Source: UBA4582 sp047629195
Lineage (GTDB): Bacteria > Pseudomonadota > Gammaproteobacteria > Pseudomonadales > Azotimanducaceae
DNA: 64,000 nt
Reading direction: 5' to 3'
Assembly: GCA_047629195.1 (NCBI GenBank)
Contig: JBLHWY010000012.1
Coordinates: 3,503-67,502 of the forward strand
Every line of letters starts with the position of its first letter. Position 1 is the first letter of the stretch. The notes below the pieces were generated by a model. That model did no database searches. It had not been told where the DNA came from and saw nothing but the letters and a program-made list of their open reading frames with translations. Positions 1 to 8,390 of this stretch are shown piece by piece. The translations under genes and the position numbers were made by a program.

Positions 1-377
1 GCTTCATCAACTGCCAACACTGAACTAAGGTAATGGCGAACTCGCAAATTTGCGATTGGATGAATATCACTTGCCACTAGCGCTGCTAATCCGCGCACCT
101 TCGCCCGATCTATTGCAGTAGTAGGCAATAGCGCCGGTGCCGGATACATTTCTTCAAGGTACTCGCAAATAGCCAGCGACTGCCTGATCTTCGTACCCTC
201 TTTAGTTTCCAAAGTCGGCACCAATCCTTGTGGATTTATTGAAATGTAATCTGTCGAAGATTGCTCATTAGCGAGTAGATTTACTGGAATAGGAGTATAT
301 TCAATCGACTTCAGGTAAAGAGTAATGCGCACTCTGTATGCTGCAGAAGACCGGGGGTAGTCGTAGAGCTTCATCAT
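1..377 (-). CDS. maiA: Maleylacetoacetate isomerase (zeta-class GST), partial
   Basis: Translation from the ATG ATG pair at 377/374 gives MMKLYDYPRSSAAYRVRI, the zeta-GST start in which the SSxxxRVRI stretch holds the glutathione-activating serine. It then reads INPQGLVPTLE and SLAICEYLEE, typical of the thioredoxin-fold domain. The enzyme isomerises maleylacetoacetate to fumarylacetoacetate using glutathione in the cytosol. The start lies 6 bp after the fahA stop, and an AGAGGTG Shine-Dalgarno sits inside the fahA end, so it is the last visible gene of the tyrosine operon. The C-terminal helical domain lies beyond the left edge of the window. Confidence 0.92.
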   Translation of the reverse strand, partial: MMKLYDYPRSSAAYRVRITLYLKSIEYTPIPVNLLANEQSSTDYISINPQGLVPTLETKEGTKIRQSLAICEYLEEMYPAPALLPTTAIDRAKVRGLAALVASDIHPIANLRVRHYLSSVLAVDE

Positions 378-383
378 TGTCAA

Positions 384-1688
384 TCACCTCTTCATTGCGG
401 GCTCTACAGTACCGATCACTTCACCAAAGCCTATGCCAACAGCGCCTGCTCGATCACAACGAGCATTCATGATGACAGTGTCGCCATCGTGGAGAAACGA
501 TCGCTCTTCTCCGTTTTTTAGTTTTAGTGGCGAGGTACCACCTTCAGTAATTTCAATTAAGGCTGCCTGACTACCCGCTTCTTGACCTGACATTGTGCCA
601 CTACCCAGTAAATCGCCGGAGCGCATATTGCAGCCATTAACCGTATGGTGTGTCAGCATTTGGGCCATGGTCCAGTAAGAGTCAGTGAAATTACTGACCG
701 ATAATCGTTCTGGAGCAAGATCCATATCTTTCATTTTTTGAGTCTGAAGAAAAACTTCTAACTGCATATCTACCGCACCCAATGCGGCGTTCTCGTCAGA
801 ACTCAGGTAGGCAAGCGGGGCTGGTCTGCCTCTGCCTCGCTGAAATGGTGCTCGAAATGGCACTAACGCTTCCATCGTTACGATCCAGGGAGAAATTGTT
901 GAGGCAAAGTTCTTTGCTAGAAATGGCCCTAGCGGCTGATATTCCCAGGCTTGAATGTCCCGAGCAGACCAATCGTTGAGCAGGCACAAACCAAAGATGT
1001 GGTTTTCTGCGTCGCCAATAGCTACGGCTTGACCCAATTCATTCGATGATCCTACAAAGATGCCAACTTCTAATTCATAGTCAAGACGTCGGCAGGGTTC
1101 CAACACCGGTTCATCCTGATCTGGCAGCTTTAGCTGTCCCGCTGGCCGTTGGATACGCTGACCTGAAACACCGATAGAGGAACTTCTGCCGTGGTAACCA
1201 ATGGGCACCCATTCATAATTGGGTAGCAAAGGGTTATCGGGGCGAAACAGTTTACCAATGTTGGTTGCGTGATGAATAGAAGTGTAGAAGTCGGTATAGT
1301 CGCCAATGTTAGCAGGCAATGTATATTCGACCTCAGCTAACAGAATCAGGCAGGGTTGAATAGCAGACGCATGTTCAGAGTCCATTGCTAATAGTCGCGA
1401 AATATCGGCGCGCAACACCGACCATTCTGAAGCACCCAATGCCATAAAAGCATTAAGTGTTGATGACAGACACGCATCTAATGCCACGGAAGACAGTACG
1501 CCGGTTTCCTTAAGTGCGGTCAGATCGAGCGCAAAATCACCAATGGCAACAGCAACTCGAAACTCTTCTTGCGAGTTCGCTCGGCGCAGCACCGCAAAGG
1601 GTAAATTCTGAATGGGAAAATTCGCACCTGACTGATTGGCAGACTCGATATAGCTACGCAGGTTTACATCGTGGGTATGGTTAATCAA
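384..1688 (-). CDS. fahA: Fumarylacetoacetase
   Basis: A 434-residue protein with the complete FAH fold. It hydrolyses fumarylacetoacetate to fumarate and acetoacetate, the last step of tyrosine/homogentisate breakdown. The metal-site residues expected for the family are visible: D133 in DYTDF, E205 and E207 in LDYELEVG, and D239 in LLNDWSARD; the catalytic His is H139 or H140. The length matches the family (about 420-440). It lies 9 bp downstream of the VOC gene and 6 bp upstream of maiA on the same strand, so the four genes are almost surely one transcript. Confidence 0.96.
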   Translation of the reverse strand: MINHTHDVNLRSYIESANQSGANFPIQNLPFAVLRRANSQEEFRVAVAIGDFALDLTALKETGVLSSVALDACLSSTLNAFMALGASEWSVLRADISRLLAMDSEHASAIQPCLILLAEVEYTLPANIGDYTDFYTSIHHATNIGKLFRPDNPLLPNYEWVPIGYHGRSSSIGVSGQRIQRPAGQLKLPDQDEPVLEPCRRLDYELEVGIFVGSSNELGQAVAIGDAENHIFGLCLLNDWSARDIQAWEYQPLGPFLAKNFASTISPWIVTMEALVPFRAPFQRGRGRPAPLAYLSSDENAALGAVDMQLEVFLQTQKMKDMDLAPERLSVSNFTDSYWTMAQMLTHHTVNGCNMRSGDLLGSGTMSGQEAGSQAALIEITEGGTSPLKLKNGEERSFLHDGDTVIMNARCDRAGAVGIGFGEVIGTVEPAMKR

Positions 1689-1697
1689 AACGCCCTC

Positions 1698-2222
1698 CTA
1701 AGTTAGCTCATGAAGCCAACTGGCGTGTCCAGGTGCTTTTTTAGTCTGGGACCATTCGTCAAGCATTGCATCCGCAACGCTCTTTAATTCGGCTAGCTGT
1801 TCCTCGGTACCTTTGTTAGCAGCCAACTCGAGCCGATGACCATTGGGATCAAAGAAATAGATTGAATCAAAAATACCATGATTGGTTGGACCCAAAACCT
1901 CTATACCTCTCGACTCCAGCTTTGCTTTGGCGGCCGTAAGCTCTTCATAGGTTTCAACTTCGAATGCAATGTGCTGCACCCATTCTGGCGTATTCTGGTC
2001 ACGGTCCATTTTAGGCGCATTTGGTAATTCAAAAAAGGCTAATACATTACCCATGCCAGCATCGAGAAAGACATGCATATAAGGATCTGGAGCTCCCGTT
2101 GATGGTACCTTGTCTTCCGCTATCGCGAGCTTAAATTCCATAGACAAAACATCGCGATAGAAATTTACCGTCTCTTTTGCATCATTACATCGGTAAGCAA
2201 CGTGATGAATCCGTTTTAACAT
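1698..2222 (-). CDS. VOC-family metalloprotein in the tyrosine operon
   Basis: A single glyoxalase/bleomycin/dioxygenase (VOC) protein of about 174 residues. I take the ATG at 2222, which overlaps the hpd stop as TGATG, with GGGAGG upstream inside hpd; a GTG one codon earlier is possible. Candidate metal ligands in VOC positions are His6/7 in RIHHVAY, Glu65 in AFFELP, His84 in WVQHIAFEV and Glu132 in GHRLELA. The H-E-H-E set resembles glyoxalase I, and H-H-E resembles extradiol dioxygenases. It occupies the slot between hpd and fahA where homogentisate dioxygenase (hmgA) often lies. Its substrate is unknown; a role in homogentisate cleavage is only a hypothesis. Confidence 0.85.
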   Translation of the reverse strand: MLKRIHHVAYRCNDAKETVNFYRDVLSMEFKLAIAEDKVPSTGAPDPYMHVFLDAGMGNVLAFFELPNAPKMDRDQNTPEWVQHIAFEVETYEELTAAKAKLESRGIEVLGPTNHGIFDSIYFFDPNGHRLELAANKGTEEQLAELKSVADAMLDEWSQTKKAPGHASWLHELT

Positions 2223-3316
2223 CACGCGCTTGCCTCCCGTATTGTATCTACTGACTCTTCCAAAGTTCCGCGAGCCATTTGGTCGCGTTCCATAGACTGG
2301 AACAGTGCTTTAAAATTTCCTTCACCGAAGCCGTCGTCTCCTTTGCGCTCAATGAATTCAAAAAAGATTGGCCCTACCATCGTCTCAGAAAAGATTTGCA
2401 ACAGCAGCTTACTTTCACCGCCCTCTACGCTACCGTCTAACAAAATACCGCGTTTTTTAAGTTCTTCAACAGATTCACCGTGACCAGGCAACCGCTCTTC
2501 TAACATCTCATAGTAAGATGCTGGTGGTGGTTTCATAAGCTGTACTCCCTGTTCGATTAACCGGTCCATTACCTTCGGTAGGTCTTCACAGGAAAATGCA
2601 ATATGCTGTATACCCTCACCGTTATACTGCAGCAAATACTCTTCGATTTGTCCTTCACCAGTCCCACGCCCTTCTTCATTCAAAGGAATTCGTATTTTAT
2701 TATCAGGTGCTGTCATCGCACGAGATAGCAGGCCGGTCTGCTCACCTTGAATGTCAAAATTACGGATCTCTCGGAAGTCAAAATACTTCTGATAAAAGTT
2801 AGCCCAGTAATCCATACGACCTCGGTAAACATTGTGCGTCAAGTGATCAATCACTTCCAAGCCCAATCCCTCAGGGTATGGATCTACACCATCGAGGTAA
2901 TTGAAATCTATGTCGTAGATGCTTGAACCACGTTCGTAACGGTCAATCAAATACAGCGGCGCACCACCAATACCTCTGATGGCGGGTAATCGAAGTTCCA
3001 TAGGACCTGTGGGGATATCAATTGGCTGAGCACCCATCTCAATCGCCCGATCATATGCCTGTTGTGCATCTTTAACTCTAAATGCAAGACCACTTGCGCA
3101 GGGTCCGTGTTCCTCTGCGTGATAATAACCAGCACTCTTGGGCTCATAATTAACAATAAAGTTCACATCACCCTGACGCCAAAGATGCACCGCCTTGGAT
3201 CGATGGGTCGCGACATGTTTAAACCCAAGCATTTCGAAAACCGGCTCAAGCTTGCCAGTCTCCTGTGCTGAAAATTCTACAAATTCAAATCCATCGAGTC
3301 CCATCGGGTTGTTCAT
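2222..3316 (-). CDS. hpd: 4-hydroxyphenylpyruvate dioxygenase
   Basis: A 364-residue non-haem iron dioxygenase that converts 4-hydroxyphenylpyruvate to homogentisate. It has two VOC modules. The catalytic C-terminal module shows the 2-His-1-Glu iron site: H158 in VIDHLTHNVYRG, H238 in EGIQHIAF and E320 in PIFFEFIERKG. The length is standard. The start has GGAG seven bases upstream. It is first in the operon hpd-VOC-fahA-maiA and is divergent from an Lrp-type regulator that probably controls it. Confidence 0.97.
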   Translation of the reverse strand: MNNPMGLDGFEFVEFSAQETGKLEPVFEMLGFKHVATHRSKAVHLWRQGDVNFIVNYEPKSAGYYHAEEHGPCASGLAFRVKDAQQAYDRAIEMGAQPIDIPTGPMELRLPAIRGIGGAPLYLIDRYERGSSIYDIDFNYLDGVDPYPEGLGLEVIDHLTHNVYRGRMDYWANFYQKYFDFREIRNFDIQGEQTGLLSRAMTAPDNKIRIPLNEEGRGTGEGQIEEYLLQYNGEGIQHIAFSCEDLPKVMDRLIEQGVQLMKPPPASYYEMLEERLPGHGESVEELKKRGILLDGSVEGGESKLLLQIFSETMVGPIFFEFIERKGDDGFGEGNFKALFQSMERDQMARGTLEESVDTIREASA

Positions 3317-3463
3317 CTCAATTCTCCAGTTTGTCTATTCGCCTATCAGGCTTAATAGAGGACGACTTAGTTTCGGTGAGACAAATCTTAGCCCAAGCTC
3401 AGTGGAATATTTCGGCGCATTTTCTGATATTTGGCAGTTAATTGGTGAATATATTCTATTTAG

Positions 3464-3488
3464 TGGAATTTATTAGTATTTTATTCCA
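3464..3488. promoter_or_regulatory. Possible Lrp-type operator in the divergent hpd/lrp promoter
   Basis: TGGAAT at 3464-3469 and ATTCCA at 3483-3488 form an inverted repeat with a 13-bp AT-rich spacer, just before the regulator start. AGTGGAAT also occurs at 3401-3408. The arrangement suits a feast/famine regulator binding its own and the hpd promoter. The assignment is inferred from position and symmetry only. Confidence 0.4.
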
Positions 3489-3499
3489 ACATGTAGCTT

Positions 3500-3961
3500 A
3501 TGGATAGAATTGAACAGCAAATTTTGCATTCATTACAGGCAGACGGTCGGTTACCTAACGTGCAGCTTGCAGAGCTTGTGGGTCTGTCAGAGTCACCTAC
3601 TTTTCGGCGGGTTAAGCTACTCGAACAATCTGGCATTATTCGAAAATATGTCGCCTTGTTGGACCAGCGTAAACTAGGGCTACAAGTCACTGCTTATGTC
3701 AGCGTTAGAATGGAGCGGCAACCGGATGAAGAACAACACGGTTTCCATCAATGTGTTGCCGAAGAGCCGCACATCATCGAATGCCACGCCATGAGCGGGG
3801 CATATGACTTCCTTATGAAAGTTGTCGCTCGAGATATGGATCACTTTGCTGAACTTTGCATGCAGGACATTCTCAAGTACCCAGGTGTTCAACATGTGGA
3901 GTCTTCCTTTAGCTTGAAGCCGATCAAGCACTCTCATGCGCTACCGGTAAACTCTGCTTAA
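3500..3961 (+). CDS. Lrp/AsnC family transcriptional regulator
   Basis: A 153-residue feast/famine regulator. The N-terminal winged helix-turn-helix covers about residues 1-60 (MDRIEQQILHSLQADGRLPN, then LAELVGLSESPTFRRVKLLE). The C-terminal RAM ligand-binding domain covers about residues 65-140. It is transcribed divergently from hpd across a 183-bp intergenic region, which is the classical layout for a local regulator of aromatic amino acid catabolism. The effector cannot be read from sequence; tyrosine, phenylalanine or a derivative is the obvious guess. Confidence 0.9.
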   Translation: MDRIEQQILHSLQADGRLPNVQLAELVGLSESPTFRRVKLLEQSGIIRKYVALLDQRKLGLQVTAYVSVRMERQPDEEQHGFHQCVAEEPHIIECHAMSGAYDFLMKVVARDMDHFAELCMQDILKYPGVQHVESSFSLKPIKHSHALPVNSA

Positions 3962-4265
3962 AATAGAAGACATTGCAGGCAGAGAGACAGTGTCTAGTCT
4001 CTGTGCAAGCTTTACTTCTGAACAACATGAGTCGAACGCTTCGAAAATGTCGAGTACTTTTACACATCCTAAACTCTGTTCTTTTACAAAACCTTAACTC
4101 ATTGATAGGTATATGCTTAATTTTTCTGGCGCAATTTTGCACTTCCTTAAAAGATATTCTTCACGCACGGCTTTCCTGAAACCAATAACAAGCAAACACC
4201 TTGCCTGCAACAACAAGCCCTGGGTAGACCCTATCAATCAAACGCCTGTCATTGAGATCACAATA
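3962..4265. other. Intergenic region with no supported gene
   Basis: Short open frames here (for example 3973-4179) have no recognisable domain, no convincing ribosome binding site and hydrophobic low-complexity composition. I see no RNA gene or repeat. The region probably holds the 3' end of the Lrp transcript and the former promoter of the PEP-CTERM remnant. Confidence 0.5.
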
Positions 4266-4914
4266 ATGAATAAGAAAGTAATACTGTAAAGCATCGTCAG
4301 CATCAACTCTAGTTGGCCCAACTCAGCTAACACCAACTTATGCAAGCCAGAACGATGATTACCAAGCTTACGTTACCAATGACAACCTAACCATTATTGG
4401 TGGTTCAGCCGTCCCTTCGATTGTCAGGCTGTGCGGCGATACACAACTCAACCCATATCAATGACGGTTGTTACAGCAACGGTAAAAGCTGGATTGGAGT
4501 AACAGCAAAATCATCGCTAACAATCGATTTGGGGTCAATCCAATACATAAGCTAGATCACTTTGGACGGGATCGCCTTGGCAACTTTAGTGGCCGTCGTT
4601 CGAGTTCATTTACGATTGAATACGCATTAGTAAACTGTGTTTTCGCTGATGGCAATTCTGTAAATGAATTAACAGGCTACACAACATTCATTTCTGGTAA
4701 CGTCGCAGTATTAAACACTCGAGACTCTGTATTGGTTGATCTACAAGCCAGTGTAGTCGCTGCAAAATTTAACAAAATCACATTTGTGAACAGCGGCGAC
4801 GCCATTGACGAAGTAGAAGTGTTCGGAGTAACCGAGCCCACCAGCTGGTTGCTTTTGATGCGAGGTTTAGCTGGCACTGCGGCAACTCGTAATAAGCGCC
4901 TTCACTCGCATTGA
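4266..4914 (+). pseudogene. Decayed PEP-CTERM secreted protein gene
   Basis: The coding signal jumps between frames. It starts MNKKVIL at 4266 and meets TAA at 4287. It continues one frame on from 4291 (ASSASTLVGP, then TNDNLTIIGG), moves to another frame at about 4440 (THINDGCYSNGKSWIG, then LTIDLGSIQYIS) until TAG at 4553, and finally to FGRDRLGNFS and FTIEYAL from about 4550 to the TGA at 4912-4914. The end, EVFGVTEPTSWLLLMRGLAG followed by basic residues, is a PEP-CTERM sorting tail with the motif degraded from PEP to TEP. The middle resembles the discoidin-like region of such exported proteins. At least three frame breaks mean no intact product. No exosortase gene is in the window. Confidence 0.8.
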
Positions 4915-4989
4915 GATAATTTATTGCACACACTCTGAAACATAATTGATAGAACTCACCAACACAGACCCCGTTCCAGCCAAGAATTG

Positions 4990-5015
4990 AACAGTGGCCC
5001 TAATGGGCCACTGTT
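4990..5015 (+). terminator. Strong hairpin after the PEP-CTERM remnant
   Basis: An 11-bp perfect stem (AACAGTGGCCC at 4990-5000 and GGGCCACTGTT at 5005-5015) with the loop TAAT. No long T-run follows (ATCTATTTA), so intrinsic termination is likely but not certain. Such hairpins commonly follow PEP-CTERM genes. Confidence 0.6.
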
Positions 5016-5060
5016 ATCTATTTACCCCCTCCTGCGACTAGCCGTACCCTTTAGGAGTTG

Positions 5061-5089
5061 TTGCTTTACGTTAACGTAAACGTTAATCT
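5061..5089 (+). promoter_or_regulatory. liu promoter with palindromic LiuR-type operator
   Basis: TTTACGTTAACGTAAA at 5065-5080 is a perfect 16-bp palindrome, and ACGT recurs every 6 bp at 5068, 5074 and 5080. A plausible -35 (TTGCTT, 5061-5066) and -10 (TAATCT, 5084-5089) with a 17-bp spacer place the palindrome between the promoter boxes, as is usual for MerR-family regulators. It lies 43 bp upstream of the MerR-type liuR. The sequence agrees with the general form I recall for LiuR sites; binding is inferred. Confidence 0.65.
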
Positions 5090-5122
5090 GGCGCTTGGCA
5101 TAAATTACTGATTAGCTAACCG

Positions 5123-5503
5123 ATGATTTCGACAAAGACCTACGCCATAGGCGACCTTGCAGCTGAGTTCAACATCACGACTCGGACGCTGCGTTTCTAT
5201 GAAGAAAAAGGATTACTGTCGCCAACAAGACAGGGCCAAATTCGAGTTTACAACGCCCGCGACAGAGCCAGACTCAAACTAATACTCAGAGGAAAACGCC
5301 TCGGTCTGGATCTACAGGAAAGTAGCGAAATTATCTCAATGTACGACCCTGGCACCAACAACAGGAAGCAGCTGAAGGCATTACTTAAAAAGATTCAGGA
5401 AAAGAAGATACAACTTATCAGGCAACAGGAAGATTTAGATGCCATGGTCGTGGATCTGGAATCCTGGGAACAAAACTGCAATGAAGCGCTAACAGGGACT
5501 TAA
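5123..5503 (+). CDS. liuR: MerR-family regulator of leucine/isovalerate catabolism
   Basis: A 126-residue MerR-type protein. The N-terminal winged helix spans about residues 5-70 (YAIGDLAAEFNITTRTLRFY, then EEKGLLSP). A long C-terminal coiled-coil helix (about 80-120) serves dimerisation, and there is no metal-binding cysteine cluster, which fits an organic-effector regulator such as LiuR. It is the first gene of the liu operon, 27 bp before liuA, and a palindrome suited to MerR binding lies in its own promoter. Autoregulation and control of the operon are therefore likely. Confidence 0.9.
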   Translation: MISTKTYAIGDLAAEFNITTRTLRFYEEKGLLSPTRQGQIRVYNARDRARLKLILRGKRLGLDLQESSEIISMYDPGTNNRKQLKALLKKIQEKKIQLIRQQEDLDAMVVDLESWEQNCNEALTGT

Positions 5504-5530
5504 TCAACACAACATATTTGGAGGTAGACC

Positions 5531-6700
5531 ATGAGCTCATCCTACGCGATGCTGGACCACAATCTGGGTCAAGATATTGATATGCTGCGGGAAACGGTAA
5601 GGCGTTTCAGCGAGACTGAGATTGCGCCGCGTGCCATGGCCATAGACCAGGAGAACGAATTCCCGATGGATCTATGGCGAAAGATGGGGGATCTCGGCGT
5701 ACTCGGCGTTACCGTATCAGAAGAGTATGGTGGTAGTAATATGGGCTATCTTGCACATGTTATTGCAATGGAAGAAATCAGCAGGGCCTCCGCCTCTGTT
5801 GGATTGTCATACGGCGCGCATTCCAACCTTTGTGTAAACCAGATTTCGAAAAACGGCACTGATGAACAACGGAGCAAATACCTACCAAAATTGTGCTCGG
5901 GCGAACACATCGGCGCCTTAGCCATGTCGGAACCCGGCGCAGGATCAGACGTCGTCAGCATGACACTCCGCGCGGATAAAAAAGGCGATGTCTATGTGCT
6001 AAACGGGAATAAGATGTGGATAACAAATGGTCCCGACGCAGACACCTATGTCATTTATGCAAAAACCAACCCCGAACAAGGATCCAGAGGTATTACAGCC
6101 TTCATCGTTGAACGCGACTCTGTTGGATTTTCCAGAGCAAAAAAACTAGACAAACTTGGCATGCGTGGCTCAAATACCTGCGAACTCGTTTTTGAAGACT
6201 GTGAAGTGCCCGCGATAAACATACTGGGCAAAGAAGGCGCAGGTGTCGGTGTGCTCATGTCAGGACTCGACTATGAACGCACGGTTCTCTCCGGCGGGCC
6301 ATTAGGTATTATGCAAGCTTGTGTTGATGTCGTCTTACCATATGTTCATGACCGAAAACAATTTGGTCAAGCGATTGGTGAATTCCAATTAATGCAGGGC
6401 AAATTGGCAGATATGTACACCTCGCTCAGCGCCAGTCGCGCCTATCTTTACGCAGTGGCACGTGCCTGTGATAAAGGCTTTGAAAGTAGAAAAGATGCTG
6501 CTGCAGTTATTTTGTACACCGCTGAACAAGCCACCCAAATGGCATTGCAAGCGATACAGGCATTGGGTGGAAACGGCTATATCAATGAATTTTCAACGGG
6601 AAGATTGTTACGCGACGCCAAACTCTACGAAATTGGCGCAGGCACTTCTGAAGTCCGGCGCATGTTGATTGGTCGCGAACTATTTGCTGAATCAGCCTGA
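5531..6700 (+). CDS. liuA: Isovaleryl-CoA dehydrogenase
   Basis: A 389-residue acyl-CoA dehydrogenase, usual length, that oxidises isovaleryl-CoA to 3-methylcrotonyl-CoA with FAD and passes electrons to ETF. Visible motifs are AMSEPGAGSD (133-140 region, flavin/substrate contact), the catalytic base E249 in LDYERTVLSGG (the position typical of isovaleryl-CoA dehydrogenase), and the C-terminal ALGGNGYINE with GAGTSEVRRMLIGRE. GGAGGTAGACC precedes the ATG, an excellent ribosome binding site. It lies between liuR and liuB. Confidence 0.95.
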   Translation: MSSSYAMLDHNLGQDIDMLRETVRRFSETEIAPRAMAIDQENEFPMDLWRKMGDLGVLGVTVSEEYGGSNMGYLAHVIAMEEISRASASVGLSYGAHSNLCVNQISKNGTDEQRSKYLPKLCSGEHIGALAMSEPGAGSDVVSMTLRADKKGDVYVLNGNKMWITNGPDADTYVIYAKTNPEQGSRGITAFIVERDSVGFSRAKKLDKLGMRGSNTCELVFEDCEVPAINILGKEGAGVGVLMSGLDYERTVLSGGPLGIMQACVDVVLPYVHDRKQFGQAIGEFQLMQGKLADMYTSLSASRAYLYAVARACDKGFESRKDAAAVILYTAEQATQMALQAIQALGGNGYINEFSTGRLLRDAKLYEIGAGTSEVRRMLIGRELFAESA

Positions 6701-6772
6701 TTAAAGATAGGTAAAGATAGCTAAGCATTAAAACAAGCGCCCTTCAAAGATCGAAGGCAGAAGGTATAGAGA

Positions 6773-8380
6773 ATGAGCATTATTACTTCGAAAATTAACT
6801 CACGGTCCGAAGAGTTTTCTGACAACACCAGTTACATGTCAGCATTGATCGATGAGTTAAACAGCGTCGTTGCAGGCATAAAACAAGGCGGCGGCGAAAG
6901 AAATCAAAAGCGTCACATCAGCCGAGGAAAACTACTGGTACGGGATAGGATAGATGCACTCATCGATCCAGGTACTCCCTTCCTTGAATTATCCCAGCTC
7001 GCGGCACACAAAACCTATGACGACATTATTCCGTCGGCAGGTATTATCACGGGAATTGGCTTGGTTAACGGCCAAGAATGTATCATCATTGCTAACGATG
7101 CGACCGTTAAAGGCGGCACCTATTACCCACTCACAGTAAAGAAACATCTTCGCGCACAAACTATCGCCTGGGAAAATCACTTACCGTGTATCTATCTGGT
7201 TGATTCTGGTGGGGCAAACCTGCCCAACCAAGATGAGGTCTTCCCAGACAAAGATCACTTCGGTCGTATATTCTTCAATCAGGCGAACATGTCTGCTGAG
7301 AACATTCCCCAGATTGCCGTCGTAATGGGTTCTTGTACCGCCGGCGGCGCTTATGTGCCTGCAATGTCAGATGAATCAATCATAGTAAAAGATACGGGCA
7401 CAATCTTTCTTGCGGGACCACCACTGGTTAAAGCCGCGACGGGGGAAGAAGTCACCGCCGAGGAATTGGGTGGCGCCGATGTTCACACCCGGGAATCTGG
7501 TGTCGCCGATCACTACGCGTTGAACGACCTTCATGCGCTTAAAATCGCTAGAGACCGGATCAGCCGCTTGAATCGAGTCAAACAAATTACGCTGGATGTC
7601 ACCGAACCCAAAGCACCGCTATATGACCCGACTGAACTGAACGGCATCATTCCGAAAGATTCCAAGAAGCCCTTTGATGTTCGTGAAATCATCGCCCGTG
7701 TTGTTGACGGCTCAGAGTTTGATGAATTTAAGGCACGCTACGGCACAACTTTAATCTGTGGCTTCGCCCGCATCCACGGCTACCCGGTAGGTATCGTCGC
7801 AAACAACGGAGTCTTATTCAGCGAATCAGCACAGAAAGGCGCGCACTTCATCGAGCTGTGCGGTCAACGAAAAATACCACTACTATTTCTACAAAACATT
7901 ACTGGCTTTATGGTGGGCAAGCAGTATGAAACTACAGGGATAGCAAAGCACGGCGCAAAAATGGTGACAGCGGTTGCCTGTGCGAAGGTGCCCAAGATCA
8001 CCATCATCATCGGCAATTCATACGGCGCGGGTAATTATGGTATGTGCGGCCGAGCTTACGACCCAAACTTTTTATTCATGTGGCCCAATGCAAGAATCTC
8101 TGTAATGGGCGGCGAGCAGGCTGCCGGTGTGCTTGCACAGGTAAGGCGTACTCAAATTGAAGCTTCCGGCGAAACCTGGTCCGAGGAAGATGAAGCCGGG
8201 TTCAAACAACCAATTATTGATAACTTTGAAGCTGAGGGGCATGCCTATTACGCTTCTGCGAGACTTTGGGATGATGGCATCATTACTCCTCAAGACACTC
8301 GTCGCGTCATCGCACTATCACTTTCTGCAACGCTGAATAAACCCATTGAAGAAACACGCTTCGGCGTGTTTCGAATGTAG
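6773..8380 (+). CDS. liuB: Methylcrotonyl-CoA carboxylase, carboxyltransferase (beta) subunit
   Basis: A 535-residue carboxyltransferase with both crotonase-like halves. It transfers CO2 from biotin to 3-methylcrotonyl-CoA, giving 3-methylglutaconyl-CoA. Features are the early RGKLLVRDRIDALIDPGTPF, the oxyanion-loop region MGSCTAGGAYVPAMSDE in the N-terminal half, and NITGFMVGKQYE, GNSYGAGNYGM and GGEQAAGVLA in the C-terminal half. The length matches the family. It sits 72 bp after liuA and 10 bp before liuD. Its partner is the biotin carboxylase subunit encoded next. Confidence 0.95.
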   Translation: MSIITSKINSRSEEFSDNTSYMSALIDELNSVVAGIKQGGGERNQKRHISRGKLLVRDRIDALIDPGTPFLELSQLAAHKTYDDIIPSAGIITGIGLVNGQECIIIANDATVKGGTYYPLTVKKHLRAQTIAWENHLPCIYLVDSGGANLPNQDEVFPDKDHFGRIFFNQANMSAENIPQIAVVMGSCTAGGAYVPAMSDESIIVKDTGTIFLAGPPLVKAATGEEVTAEELGGADVHTRESGVADHYALNDLHALKIARDRISRLNRVKQITLDVTEPKAPLYDPTELNGIIPKDSKKPFDVREIIARVVDGSEFDEFKARYGTTLICGFARIHGYPVGIVANNGVLFSESAQKGAHFIELCGQRKIPLLFLQNITGFMVGKQYETTGIAKHGAKMVTAVACAKVPKITIIIGNSYGAGNYGMCGRAYDPNFLFMWPNARISVMGGEQAAGVLAQVRRTQIEASGETWSEEDEAGFKQPIIDNFEAEGHAYYASARLWDDGIITPQDTRRVIALSLSATLNKPIEETRFGVFRM

Positions 8381-8390
8381 GACAAGACCT

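Noticed and set aside
4732..4914. A 60-residue gene ending in a PEP-CTERM-like tail
   Set aside because: Homology continues upstream through other frames; this is the last fragment of the broken gene, not an independent small protein.
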